From positions 1 through 64,000 of the forward strand of contig QXXC01000009.1 in assembly GCA_009911305.1 (NCBI GenBank): 64,000 nucleotides of DNA, written 5' to 3'. The stretch's first letter is position 1; the number at the start of each line of letters is the position of its first letter. The notes under the pieces are model-generated. The model ran no database searches, had not been told where the DNA came from, and worked only from the letters and a program-made list of their open reading frames with translations. The translations under genes and the position numbers were made by a program. The DNA comes from Clostridiaceae bacterium. Lineage in GTDB: Bacteria; Bacillota; Clostridia; Lachnospirales; Lachnospiraceae. Of this stretch, positions 7,602-15,706 are shown one piece after another.

Positions 7602-7717
7602 AAGAAAAAAGGGGCCCGGACGGCGCGTCTGCGGATCTCTCATCGCTTGTCGAAGCGTAATTCAGACTATAGGGTTTGCTGTTTCTGATATAAACAGCGG
7701 ATTCTATAGTTTTTTTT
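7602..7717 (+). ncRNA. Structured leader with intrinsic terminator upstream of MATE gene (candidate attenuator or riboswitch)
   Basis: The leader can fold into a first hairpin (GTCTG near 7629 with CAGAC near 7663, enclosing CGCTT-GTCG-AAGCG). A strong terminator follows at 7666-7710 (ACTATAG and GCTGTTT arms pairing with AAACAGC and CTATAGT) with eight T residues. Because a promoter lies just upstream, termination would happen before the exporter gene. No known riboswitch class was recognised. It could equally be the plain terminator of rqcH, with the exporter using an unseen promoter. Confidence 0.5.
7666..7717 (+). terminator. Intrinsic terminator after rqcH / before MATE gene
   Basis: A two-part stem with outer arms ACTATAG and CTATAGT and inner arms GCTGTTT and AAACAGC, followed by TTTTTTTT. 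It ends rqcH transcription and may attenuate the MATE gene. Confidence 0.85.
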
Positions 7718-7804
7718 ATGGAAATCTGAAACTGGAAATCTGAAGCGCCGTATCATTCAGGCAATCCGAACGCCTGCCCCGGACAACCAAAAGGAGATTT
7801 TATC

Positions 7805-9163
7805 ATGAACCAGACATTTATGAAAGAAAAACCGGTATTTCCGCTGCTGCTTTCTATGGGAATCCCCATGATCCTGTCCATGATGGCCAGCTCGCTCTAC
7901 AATATCGTAGACAGCATCTTTGTCGCGCGTATCAGTGAACATGCCATGACTGCCCTCTCCCTCGTATTTCCGCTGCAGAACCTGATCACAGCCATTGGCG
8001 TAGGCTTTTCGATTGGCACGAATTCTGTGATCGCGCGCCTGCTGGGCGCAGGGCGGACGAAGGAGGCCGGGGAAGCCGCCACGCAGGGGCTGTTATTAAG
8101 CCTGCTTCACGGAATCCTCATATGGATCCTGGGGTGGCTGGCTGTGTCCCATTTCCTCCACATGTTTACAGATGACGCGCAGACGCTCCGCTATGGCCTG
8201 CAGTACAGTATGATTGTATTCTGCTTTTCCCCTGTTGTCACAGCGGGTATCTCGTTTGAAAAGCTCTTTCAGGCAGTCGGGAGGATGGTGGTCTCCATGG
8301 CCTGTATGCTGATCGGCTGTATTGTGAATATCATCCTGGATCCGATCCTGATTTTCGGGCTGGGCCCGGCTCCGGCCATGGGAATCCGGGGCGCTGCCTG
8401 GGCTACCGGCATCGGCCAGGCCGTAACGCTGATAGTCTATATCCTCATTTACGGCATGCGCCCGGCCGACGCCCGGATTTCAGCCCGGTATCTGCGGCTT
8501 AACCGGGCGATCTGTCTTGATATGTACGCGGTAGGCACAGCCGCCACGCTGAACATGGCGCTTCCCTCTGTGCTGATCTCTGCTTTAAACGCCATTCTCG
8601 CCCCCTTTTCACAGAGCTACGTCCTGGTTCTGGGGGCTTACTACAAGCTTCAGGCGCTCCTGTATCAGACAGCCAACGGCCTGGTTCAGGGCATGCGCCC
8701 GATCGTGGCTTATAATTACGGCGCTAAAGAGTATGAGCGGGTCGACGGCATTTATAAAAGCGCGCTCGCTGTAATTGCCTGCATGATGCTGGCCGGAACT
8801 ATCCTGTGCCTGGCCATCCCGGGCCGTCTGATTGCGATGTTTACGGAAAATCCTGACACGGTGCGGATCGGAGCCGGAGCGCTTCGGATCATCTGCCTGG
8901 GCTTTATCGTATCCTCCGTTTCCGTGACCTCCTCCGGCGCTTTGGAGGGACTGGGAAAGGGCGGGCCTTCCTTTCTGATATCGCTGCTTCGCTATATCCT
9001 TGTGATCCTGCCCGGCGCCTTCGTGTTAAGCCGCTTTCTCGGCGCAAAGGGCGTATGGCACAGCTTCTGGATCACGGAATTTGCGGCGGCGGCCTGTTCA
9101 TGGGTTATTTTCCGGAAAGCCGGACATACAAAGGAGACGACGCAGGCAGCAGCAACGGAATGA
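7805..9163 (+). CDS. MATE-family multidrug/toxin efflux transporter
   Basis: This 452-residue polytopic membrane protein has the MATE/MepA-like N-terminus (FPLLLSMGIPMILSMMASSLYNIVDSIFVAR pattern) and 12 expected hydrophobic segments in two related halves. It should export organic cations or drugs in exchange for Na+ or H+. The ATG at 7805 follows AAGGAGATTTTATC. The gene stands alone between a terminator-bearing leader and a palindromic repeat element. Substrate is not predictable. The leader suggests ligand- or translation-dependent control. Confidence 0.9.
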   Translation: MNQTFMKEKPVFPLLLSMGIPMILSMMASSLYNIVDSIFVARISEHAMTALSLVFPLQNLITAIGVGFSIGTNSVIARLLGAGRTKEAGEAATQGLLLSLLHGILIWILGWLAVSHFLHMFTDDAQTLRYGLQYSMIVFCFSPVVTAGISFEKLFQAVGRMVVSMACMLIGCIVNIILDPILIFGLGPAPAMGIRGAAWATGIGQAVTLIVYILIYGMRPADARISARYLRLNRAICLDMYAVGTAATLNMALPSVLISALNAILAPFSQSYVLVLGAYYKLQALLYQTANGLVQGMRPIVAYNYGAKEYERVDGIYKSALAVIACMMLAGTILCLAIPGRLIAMFTENPDTVRIGAGALRIICLGFIVSSVSVTSSGALEGLGKGGPSFLISLLRYILVILPGAFVLSRFLGAKGVWHSFWITEFAAAACSWVIFRKAGHTKETTQAAATE

Positions 9164-9210
9164 CGACGCGGTTTACAGCCCGGCAGGATGGAGAAGCTAT
9201 ATCACGAATC

Positions 9211-9462
9211 GTTACTGTTCACACCCAATGTCAATTAGTTAAGCGGACGATTGCGGGGGTGTTGTTTATCGTGGGAAGGCCGCCGTCGCCAGCTCCTGTA
9301 TCCATAAGGAACCCCGCTCCCGCTCGGAGAAAAGCGCAGCGGGAGCGGGGTTCTGTTGGGTTTGGAATCGGACTCTGGCGGCCCTCTCACGACAAACAAC
9401 GCCCCACGATCGTTCATTTCTCTTATCTCTTAACTAACTGCCATTGGCGTGTGAACAGCAAC
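9211..9462. repeat. Nested palindromic element, copy 1 (MITE-like)
   Basis: A 252-bp non-coding element made of three nested inverted repeats. The outer arms are at 9211-9243 and 9429-9462 (about 30 of 34 aligned positions). The middle arms are at 9261-9284 and 9377-9400 (20 of 24), reading GTTGTTTatCGTG into GGCCGCC. A perfect 16-bp core pair lies at 9309-9324 and 9338-9353 around a CGGAGAAAAGCGC loop. Core and flank words recur in the elements at 14551 and 15707. No transposase lies inside. Open frames across it follow from the palindrome and are not genes. Confidence 0.75.
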
Positions 9463-9501
9463 CACGAATCTATCTTTTTTTCTGAAGCCGCGAATTTCTG
9501 A

Positions 9502-9530
9502 TAGACAGATACCATCCTCTGTTCTATAAT
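9502..9530 (+). promoter_or_regulatory. Promoter for the DUF3592-like gene
   Basis: TAGACA at 9502-9507, 17-nt spacer, TATAAT at 9525-9530, about 38 bp before the ATG at 9568. Confidence 0.6.
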
Positions 9531-9567
9531 AGACATGAAAATTATTATTTTTAAGGAGGAGAACCAA

Positions 9568-10041
9568 ATGGACACTTCATTCAATCTCGCCATGGGGGGC
9601 ATATTTCTTGTGATTGCCCTGATCTTTGCCGGCGTTGCATTCGCCGTATTCTCCAAGTTTAAAAAGCTGGGGAAACTCTTAAACCGCGCTCACTTAATGA
9701 CTGCAAAGGCCGAGGGGACGATCTCAGAGCTCGTCACAGTACGCCGCCGCAACCGCACCTTCCGCTGGACAAATCAGTACCCCATCGTCTCTTATCAGGT
9801 AAATGGGAAGAGCTATACGACGGCCCTGACATTTGCCGAGGCCAGAAAGGGAAAATACCGCCTGGGCGGGAACTATACCGTTTACTATATCCCCAACGAG
9901 CCGGATTGCTGTATCGTGGATGAGTTCCGCTCCAAGATGCAGTCCAGCCGCACGATGAACCTTGTCGGCGTGGTTATTCTTGCAATCCTTACCTTTAATA
10001 TGCTGTTCGGCGCTCTGACCACGATGCTTGGTCTGGCATGA
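9568..10041 (+). CDS. DUF3592-like small membrane protein
   Basis: A 157-residue protein with an N-terminal hydrophobic helix (MGGIFLVIALIFAGVAFAVF), a soluble domain with YPIVSYQVNGKSYTTA and YTVYYIPNEPD, and a C-terminal helix (VGVVILAILTFNMLFGAL). The central pattern resembles DUF3592 proteins, whose function is unknown. The ATG at 9568 is preferred over 9535 because AGGAGGAGAACCAA precedes it. It has its own promoter and ends at a strong terminator, so it is monocistronic. Confidence 0.7.
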   Translation: MDTSFNLAMGGIFLVIALIFAGVAFAVFSKFKKLGKLLNRAHLMTAKAEGTISELVTVRRRNRTFRWTNQYPIVSYQVNGKSYTTALTFAEARKGKYRLGGNYTVYYIPNEPDCCIVDEFRSKMQSSRTMNLVGVVILAILTFNMLFGALTTMLGLA

Positions 10042-10063
10042 CGGACATAAAACCATACATAAA

Positions 10064-10097
10064 GGCGGTACTTTGGCTGCAAAGTACCGCCCTTTTT
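10064..10097 (+). terminator. Intrinsic terminator between convergent genes
   Basis: A perfect 12-bp stem (GGCGGTACTTTG and CAAAGTACCGCC, 4-nt loop) followed by CTTTTT. It serves the plus-strand small membrane protein gene. The minus side has only three T residues, so it is weaker for apgM. Confidence 0.85.
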
Positions 10098-10136
10098 ATG
10101 CACAGACCCGTGCAGGCGAAACATACGCTTACGCTC

Positions 10137-11339
10137 TTACAGCTCCAGCAGGCGATCGATGAGACGGTACCCGTCCTGTATGAATATACCGGCTGCTTTT
10201 GCATGTTTTTCACTGTACAGATACCCGCTCTTCTCCTGTTTGCGGCTGTCGTACAGAAGATACGGAACCGGATCCGACACGTGGGTCCGGCAGCGGATGG
10301 GCGTGGGGTGATCCGGCAGGATCAGCAGACGGTACGCCTCGCCGGATGCGTCCATCTCATCCGCCACGATACGGATCAGCCTCTGATCCAGATATCGGAT
10401 GGCCTCCGCCTTTCGCTCTGCGCTTCCCTGATGGCCCATTTCGTCCGGCGCTTCCACATGGATGTAGGCAAAGTCCGCGCCGTCCTCCAAAAGAGCTTTT
10501 ACCGCCGCCCGCGCCTTGCCCTCATAATTCGTGTGCAGGCCGCCGTTCGCGCCCGGAACCGCTATATTTTTCATGCCGGCTCCCACAGCGATCCCCTTTA
10601 ATAAGTCAACTGCTGAGATCATGACTCCCGTTTTCCCTGTTTTCTCATAGAAGGAGGACAGGGACGGGCGGGTGCCTGCGCCCCAGAACCAAATGGAATT
10701 GGCTTTCTTCTTTCCCTCTGCCGCCCGTTTCTCATTGAGCGGATGATGGTTTAAGATGTCAAAGCTTTTCTTCATCATGTTTTGCAGGACCGGATCCGTG
10801 GGGAGATATTCTCCGATCCGCCGGGTAAGGATGTCGTGGGGCGGCGTCAGCTCCATCACCTCTCCTCCCGCCCAGATCAGAAGATGGCGGTAGCTCGTGC
10901 CTGTATAGAACCGGTATACTTCGGTCTGGAACGCATCCTTTACCGCATCCAGGAGAACAGCCGCATCCTCTGTGGAAATCTCATCTGAGCTGTGATCCAC
11001 AATGATCCGATCCTCATACAGAGACTCCCCCTCTGACAGGGTGACAAGGTTGCAGCGCATGGCAATCTCATCGTCCTTCATATCCACGCCAATGCTCAGC
11101 GCCTCCAGCGGCGAGCGGCCTGTATAATAGCGCTTCGGATCATACCCCAGAACAGCCAGATTCGCCGTATCGCTGCCCGGCTTCATGCCCTCCGGAATCG
11201 TGGCAGCCAGGCCCAGCTCCGAGACAGGGGCCAGGCGGTCCATCGCCGGGGTTTCGGCATATTCAAGGGGCGTTTTCCCGCCCAGGGACTCAATGGGCTC
11301 ATCTGCCATGCCGTCCCCCAGAATCACAATATACTTCAT
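10137..11339 (-). CDS. apgM: Cofactor-independent phosphoglycerate mutase, archaeal (ApgM) type
   Basis: This 400-residue member of the alkaline-phosphatase superfamily interconverts 3- and 2-phosphoglycerate without 2,3-bisphosphoglycerate. Motifs seen are KYIVILGDGMADEP at the N-terminus, MKPGSDTANLAVLGYDP holding the catalytic Ser, YYTGRSPLEA, and near the C-terminus HVEAPDEMGHQG and LPDHPTPI for metal binding. The length fits the ApgM branch rather than the larger GpmI (about 510 residues). The ATG at 11339 is preferred over 11345 because GAGGGA lies at proper distance only from it. It could also act as a homoserine-kinase-like paralog, which shares this fold. Confidence 0.88.
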   Translation of the reverse strand: MKYIVILGDGMADEPIESLGGKTPLEYAETPAMDRLAPVSELGLAATIPEGMKPGSDTANLAVLGYDPKRYYTGRSPLEALSIGVDMKDDEIAMRCNLVTLSEGESLYEDRIIVDHSSDEISTEDAAVLLDAVKDAFQTEVYRFYTGTSYRHLLIWAGGEVMELTPPHDILTRRIGEYLPTDPVLQNMMKKSFDILNHHPLNEKRAAEGKKKANSIWFWGAGTRPSLSSFYEKTGKTGVMISAVDLLKGIAVGAGMKNIAVPGANGGLHTNYEGKARAAVKALLEDGADFAYIHVEAPDEMGHQGSAERKAEAIRYLDQRLIRIVADEMDASGEAYRLLILPDHPTPIRCRTHVSDPVPYLLYDSRKQEKSGYLYSEKHAKAAGIFIQDGYRLIDRLLEL

Positions 11340-11414
11340 ATCCATTCCCTCTTTTTATACATCACTGCAGCAGCCGTCGGGACCGCCTTTTTAAGGCCTC
11401 CCATTGCCCCGCTT

Positions 11415-12704
11415 TCAGGCTGTCTGAACCGTCAGACGCTCCATACCGCCCATATAGGGACGTAAGGACTCCGGAATCCGCACAGACCCGTCAGCCTCCA
11501 GATTATTTTCCAGAAATGCGATCAGCATGCGGGGCGGGGCCACCACGGTATTGTTCAGCGTGTGGGCAAAATACTTTCCGTCCTCCCCGTTTACACGAAT
11601 CTTCAGGCGCCTTGCCTGCGCATCACCCAGATTCGAGCAGCTTCCCACCTCGAAATATTTCTTCTGTCTCGGGGACCACGCCTCCACGTCAACCGATTTT
11701 ACCTTCAGATCCGCCAGATCGCCGGAGCAGCACTCCAGTGTGCGGACCGGAATATCCAGGGAGCGGAACAGATCCACGGTGTTCTGCCACAGCTTATCAA
11801 ACCACATGGGGCTGTCCTGCGGCTTGCAGACCACGATCATCTCCTGCTTTTCAAACTGATGGATCCGGTAAACGCCGCGCTCTTCAATGCCGTGCGCGCC
11901 CTTTTCCTTGCGGAAGCACGGGGAATAGCTCGTCATCGTCTTCGGAAGCTCAGCCTCGGGGAGCACGGTATCAATAAATTTCCCGATCATAGAGTGCTCG
12001 CTCGTGCCGATCAGGTAGAGATCCTCGCCCTCAATCTTATACATCATCGCGTCCATCTCGGCAAAACTCATCACCCCGGTCACAACATTGCTGCGGATCA
12101 TAAACGGAGGCACACAGTACGTAAAGCCGCGGCCAATCATAAAGTCCCTCGCATAGGCGATCACAGCCGAATGAAGCCTGGCAATATCCCCCATCAGATA
12201 GTAGAAACCATTCCCGGCCACTTTCCGGGCGCTGTCGAGGTCAATACCGTTAAAGCGCTCCATAATATCCGTGTGGTATGGGATCTCAAAATCCGGAACC
12301 GCCGGCTCCCCATATTTCTGAACCTCCACGTTCTCACTGTCATCCCGGCCAATGGGCACGCTGGGATCAATGATGTTGGGAATACGCATCATGATCGATA
12401 CGATCTTCTCTCCCAGCTCCTTTTCCTGCTCCTCCAGCCATGCAAGCCGCGCGGCGTTCTCAGCCACCTGCTTTTTGAGCTCCTCGGCCTCCTCCTTCTT
12501 TCCCTGGCCCATCAGAGAGCCGATCTGCTTGGCAATTTTATTTTTCCCGGCGCGCAGATCATCCGCTTCCTTTTTCACCGCCCGGTTCTTTACATCCAGC
12601 TCAATGACCTCATCCACCAGGCCAAGCTTGCTGTCCTGAAATTTATTCCTGATATTCTGCTTCACAGCCTCCGGATTTTCCCTGACAAACTTTAAATCTA
12701 ACAT
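11415..12704 (-). CDS. serS: Seryl-tRNA synthetase
   Basis: A 429-residue class II synthetase charging tRNA-Ser. The N-terminus is the antiparallel coiled-coil arm that contacts the long variable arm (LDLKFVRENPEAVKQNI to about residue 110). The catalytic domain has the serine and ATP motifs LIGTSEHSMIGKF, FRKEKGAHG, YRIHQFEKQEM and EVGSCSNLGDAQARRLKIR, ending LNNTVVAPPRMLIA with motif 3. The ATG at 12704 follows AGGAGGAAGAT; an in-frame ATG at 12722 is upstream of that site. No T-box leader was found. Confidence 0.96.
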   Translation of the reverse strand: MLDLKFVRENPEAVKQNIRNKFQDSKLGLVDEVIELDVKNRAVKKEADDLRAGKNKIAKQIGSLMGQGKKEEAEELKKQVAENAARLAWLEEQEKELGEKIVSIMMRIPNIIDPSVPIGRDDSENVEVQKYGEPAVPDFEIPYHTDIMERFNGIDLDSARKVAGNGFYYLMGDIARLHSAVIAYARDFMIGRGFTYCVPPFMIRSNVVTGVMSFAEMDAMMYKIEGEDLYLIGTSEHSMIGKFIDTVLPEAELPKTMTSYSPCFRKEKGAHGIEERGVYRIHQFEKQEMIVVCKPQDSPMWFDKLWQNTVDLFRSLDIPVRTLECCSGDLADLKVKSVDVEAWSPRQKKYFEVGSCSNLGDAQARRLKIRVNGEDGKYFAHTLNNTVVAPPRMLIAFLENNLEADGSVRIPESLRPYMGGMERLTVQTA

Positions 12705-12746
12705 ATCTTCCTCCTGCCGCATTGTTTTTCGTTTATTTCTTTGACG

Positions 12747-12774
12747 ATTATACTACAGTTTTTTTTGTATGAAA
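12747..12774 (-). promoter_or_regulatory. Possible serS promoter
   Basis: On the minus strand, TTTCAT (12769-12774), a 16-nt spacer and TATAAT (12747-12752) lie about 45 bp before the serS start. The -10 is perfect, the -35 poor. Confidence 0.45.
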
Positions 12775-12840
12775 ACCCCTAAATATGGACTTCATTTCCG
12801 GTGCTTCTTGCTGGAAGCCCCGCCCGGATACCGGCAAACC

Positions 12841-12869
12841 TTTAGAGCGTGTCTGAAACATGCTCTAAA
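12841..12869. repeat. Palindrome at the end of the pyridoxal-kinase-like gene, dispersed-repeat copy
   Basis: TTTAGAGCGTGT and ACATGCTCTAAA arms (one mismatch, 5-nt loop). The gene's TAG stop at 12865-12867 lies inside it. It may act as a terminator stem, though no clear T tract follows on the minus strand. The same word family occurs at 5675, 33792 and 33963. Confidence 0.6.
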
Positions 12870-13689
12870 GCTTCATCAGATACCCCAGACACTCCTCCAG
12901 GCAAAGCCCTTCCTGCTCCTCTGCCCCCATCTTTTCTGACTTCTCCACACACTTGCGCGTAAACGCCGCCGCCCTCCTGACAGCCTCCTCCAGCTCCACG
13001 CCGCGCACCACGCTGGCGCCCAGCACAGCGGCAAAGATATCCCCTGTCCCGTGATAGCTTCCCTTCACATAATGAGCTGTCTGGAAAACCGGCTCCTTTC
13101 CCTTTTCATGTATCACATTCATGATCGAGCTGCCCTTGACCACCCCGGTCAGCACGACCGCTCCGGCTCCCAGCATCAAAAGCTTAAATGTCAGATCCGA
13201 GAGGCGTCTTCTGCTCCAGCCGTTCTCCTGCCAGGGCGTTTCGGTCAGCAGGCAGGCCTCGGTTAAGTTGGGGGTGATAATGTCCGCGTATACAATCAGC
13301 TCCCGCATGGCATCACAGATCTCTTCCCCGCAGATGCGGTAACGCGTCCCGTGATCGCCCATGGTGGGATCCACCAGGAGCATGGTATCCCTGCGTTTGA
13401 AATGCTGGATAAAATCGGTCACGATCTCTGCCTGGCGCGCGGATCCCAGGAATCCGGTCATAATGCCGTCCATCTCAAAGCCAAGCGTTTTCCACTCCTC
13501 AATATAGGGCGCCATGCGATCCGTATAATCGTCAAAATAGCAGGACGGATAGCCTGCATGGTTGGACAGCACTGCCGTCACCACGGGACAGCACTGCACC
13601 TTTAACGCACTGATGACAGGAATAGCCGCTGTCAACGCACAGCGGCCATATCCTGCTATATCGCTTATAACTGCCAGTTTTTTACTCAT
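12865..13689 (-). CDS. pdxY: Pyridoxal/pyridoxamine kinase, PfkB/ThiD-like
   Basis: A 274-residue ribokinase-fold vitamin B6 kinase. The N-terminus reads KKLAVISDIAGYGRCALTAAIPV, the usual bacterial pyridoxamine kinase opening. VDPTMGDHGTRY (phosphate and metal loop), TPNLTEACLLT and the C-terminal anion-hole motif GSYHGTGDIFAAVL follow. It phosphorylates pyridoxal, pyridoxine or pyridoxamine. The start is placed at 13689: an open frame runs on to 13890, but those extra 67 residues lie inside the adjacent S-component gene and look non-coding. It follows that gene by 41 nt, suggesting an uptake-and-trap pair for vitamin B6. A related hydroxymethylpyrimidine kinase role is less likely. Confidence 0.85.
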   Translation of the reverse strand: MSKKLAVISDIAGYGRCALTAAIPVISALKVQCCPVVTAVLSNHAGYPSCYFDDYTDRMAPYIEEWKTLGFEMDGIMTGFLGSARQAEIVTDFIQHFKRRDTMLLVDPTMGDHGTRYRICGEEICDAMRELIVYADIITPNLTEACLLTETPWQENGWSRRRLSDLTFKLLMLGAGAVVLTGVVKGSSIMNVIHEKGKEPVFQTAHYVKGSYHGTGDIFAAVLGASVVRGVELEEAVRRAAAFTRKCVEKSEKMGAEEQEGLCLEECLGYLMKL

Positions 13690-13730
13690 TCCTCTTATCG
13701 TCTCCTCCACGTCCGGCTCCCGCGGCGGTT

Positions 13731-14321
13731 CTATGCCCTCATCGCCCGCAAAAGTCCGGCTTTTTTCAGCGCCGGGCGCGCCGCTCCATACGCCGCTACG
13801 GATACGACAGCCGAGGCCGCTGCATTGATGGAGGTGGAGGCCACGTTCCAGGCGAGCGTCAGCTCCGCGGCAGGCTTTCCAATCACCCACAGCTTATAGT
13901 AATATCCGATCAGCGGATCCGCTATGACGTTAAAGAGCAGCCCCAGCGCAGCCGCCAGAACCGTAAATTTAAAAATATGCCCCGGATCGCGGCTCTCTGC
14001 GATCTTCCCGATCCGATGCGCCACGAAGCCGGTAATCAGCCCGATACAAAGCTTGCAGATAAAGGTCTTGGGCGCATAAATGACATAGACCGGATCAAGC
14101 AGATCCCCGATGGTCATGCCGATCGCGCCGCCCAGCCCGCCGTAAATGCCGCCCATCAACAGCGCGCCGATCACGCAGACTGCATTCCCCAGATGGATAG
14201 AGGTAGCGTCTCCGCCCGGCAGGGTGATCTTAATCTGGCCATACGTAAATACCACATAGGACAGGGCGGCCAAAAGCCCTGTCATAGAAACCTTATAAGC
14301 CTTGTTTGATGTTTGTGTCAT
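13731..14321 (-). CDS. ECF transporter S component (probable vitamin B6-type uptake)
   Basis: A 196-residue membrane protein with five to six hydrophobic segments and an ECF S-component look: TGLLAALSYVVFTYGQIKI, GGDATSIHLGNAVCVIGALLMGG, then GGLGGAIGMTIGDLLDP. Such proteins bind a vitamin and dock on a shared EcfT-EcfA energising module, which is not encoded here. Adjacent co-directional pyridoxal kinase points to a B6 vitamer as substrate; this is inferred from context. The ATG at 14321 follows AAGGAGAGATCATC. Confidence 0.82.
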   Translation of the reverse strand: MTQTSNKAYKVSMTGLLAALSYVVFTYGQIKITLPGGDATSIHLGNAVCVIGALLMGGIYGGLGGAIGMTIGDLLDPVYVIYAPKTFICKLCIGLITGFVAHRIGKIAESRDPGHIFKFTVLAAALGLLFNVIADPLIGYYYKLWVIGKPAAELTLAWNVASTSINAAASAVVSVAAYGAARPALKKAGLLRAMRA

Positions 14322-14411
14322 GATGATCTCTCCTTTTTGCAAACTGGCGGTATCCCGGAACAGCCCTCTGAAAGCGTTTCGTCTTCCTGAGCGGTTCCTC
14401 TGATAAGCCCC

Positions 14412-14440
14412 ATCATAACACAGATGTGTGCCTGTAAAAA
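14412..14440 (-). promoter_or_regulatory. Possible promoter/operator for the S-component operon
   Basis: On the minus strand a TATGAT -10 (14412-14417) lies 15 nt from TTTACA or 17 nt from TTTTTA. The spacer holds a small palindrome (ACACAGATGTGT) that could be an operator. About 90 nt of leader follow before the ATG, with no known riboswitch recognised. Confidence 0.4.
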
Positions 14441-14550
14441 CATACAGTTTTATTAAATTTTAGCAGGTCAGTTTTGTTTCGCAGCAGTTTATGTGACTGG
14501 ATAAGCAGATTGTTTCATGGCACGCCATGCTTAATCGTGAGAGGGCCGCC

Positions 14551-14683
14551 CGAGTCAGGTTCTATATCCAACAGAAACCCCGCTTTCGCTCGGAGAAAAG
14601 CGCAGCGGACACTAAGCTCGAAAAGACCTCGCTAAGTGCCGGCGGTTTTCTACGGGTTCCTTATGGATATAGAACCTGACTCG
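14551..14683. repeat. Palindromic element, copy 2 (MITE-like)
   Basis: A 133-bp element with perfect 20-bp terminal inverted repeats, CGAGTCAGGTTCTATATCCA at 14551-14570 and its complement at 14664-14683. Its interior matches copy 3 in reverse orientation, including CGGAGAAAAGCGCAGCGG and the CACTAAGCTCGAAAA / CTCGCTAAGTG hairpin. The outer word CGTGAGAGGGCCGCC just left of it is shared with copy 1. The rest of the 14343-14893 gap (14684-14893) holds nothing recognisable. Confidence 0.8.
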
Positions 14684-14893
14684 GGCTACATAATCGGCGG
14701 GCCATACGTATTTGACAGATCGCATTATATTTGGATATATCCAGATAAAAAACTATACTTTGAAATCTTAAGTTCAAGACATTCGTTCCGTTACCTGCCA
14801 ACATTCTTCATTCCGCCAGAAGCAAATGACAGTGAATGCACTGTATATCATCATATCCAATTCCGGTGTTCTTGCGGCAATCAGCGATATGTG

Positions 14894-15544
14894 CTAATCA
14901 TGCGACTCCACACACAGCAGTACGCCGCGTTCAAGCTCCAGATACCCCTCCTCGCCGGCCAGCTCATTGCTGATGCAGCGGCTTGTCCCCAGACAGATGG
15001 TCTTATGGTCCAGCGGATATTGAAATCCCTTCAGCGTCAGCCCCTCTACGGATTCCGTCATGGGCAGAAAGGAAATATACCTCCCATAAAGCTCCTTTTT
15101 CCTGAAATATGCCCGTTTCCCCACCAGATACAGGCGGTTGCGCGGATCGTAGATGGAAACATTCATCCCGCGCCCGTAGAACTGGTACATTAACTGAATA
15201 TTGCCGACCGCATGATCCATCCGTCCTCCCAGCGCGCCCAGGATGTCCGCCGCCGCACATCCGCTCCTCTCCGCAGCCAGAAGCGCCAGCTCGGTATCCG
15301 TCTCATCCTTTTGCGGGGAATGGATCTCAAAGCAGATCCCCGGATCGCTCCTGTATTCCTCCAGCACTCCCACAGGAAGCGAGTCAAAATCCCCCACCGC
15401 CTCATCCGGCGTAAGGCCAAGAGCCCTGACAGCCAGAAGCCCTGCATCCGCCGCCACAATCCGATCATAAGCGCGCCCCCTTAAAAACTGTTCAGCAAAC
15501 GCCAGATCAATGCTGCCTCCTGTAACAATCAGGCACCGTTTCAT
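14894..15544 (-). CDS. thiN: Thiamine pyrophosphokinase
   Basis: A 216-residue enzyme transferring pyrophosphate from ATP to thiamine. Family motifs are RIVAADAGLLAVRALGLTPDEAVGDFDSL, then QKDETDTELAL, with GALGGRMDHAVGNI following. The C-terminal beta domain binds thiamine. It lies downstream of rpe in the same direction, the usual rsgA-rpe-thiN order, but here a palindromic element sits between rpe and thiN and another follows thiN, so the gene is bracketed by copies in opposite orientation. The ATG follows GAGAGGGAGCGTGAC. Confidence 0.93.
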   Translation of the reverse strand: MKRCLIVTGGSIDLAFAEQFLRGRAYDRIVAADAGLLAVRALGLTPDEAVGDFDSLPVGVLEEYRSDPGICFEIHSPQKDETDTELALLAAERSGCAAADILGALGGRMDHAVGNIQLMYQFYGRGMNVSIYDPRNRLYLVGKRAYFRKKELYGRYISFLPMTESVEGLTLKGFQYPLDHKTICLGTSRCISNELAGEEGYLELERGVLLCVESHD

Positions 15545-15706
15545 GTCACGCTCCCTCTCTTTGCCTTAATAATATATCAGATATTAATATGTTAGCATAT
15601 CATATCTCTTGCACTGCTATCATATTTATAAGTCTCCAGAACATTTCTTTATTGAGCCAGACATATGGCACATGCAATCAGAAATTTAAAGCCTGCCAGC
15701 CACGTA

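Noticed and set aside
9055-9501. A plus-strand open frame from the MATE 3' end into the 9.2-kb repeat
   Set aside because: It begins inside the exporter gene and runs through nested inverted repeats; the repeat structure explains the absence of stops.
11562-12695. A 377-codon plus-strand open frame opposite serS
   Set aside because: It mirrors seryl-tRNA synthetase codons and is His/Pro/Arg-rich without a recognisable domain or ribosome binding site.
12723-12864. Possible T-box leader upstream of serS
   Set aside because: The gap is too short and lacks the T-box sequence and specifier stem.
13690-13890. N-terminal extension of the pyridoxal-kinase-like protein
   Set aside because: The extra residues lie within the S-component coding region in another frame and are absent from the kinase family.
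14330-14420. TPP or FMN riboswitch before the ECF S-component gene
   Set aside because: The conserved core motifs of these riboswitches are not present in the leader.
14636-15193. A plus-strand open frame starting in the palindromic element and running into thiN
   Set aside because: Its second half is antisense to thiN. The part at 14690-14893 matches nothing recognised, so a gene cannot be supported.
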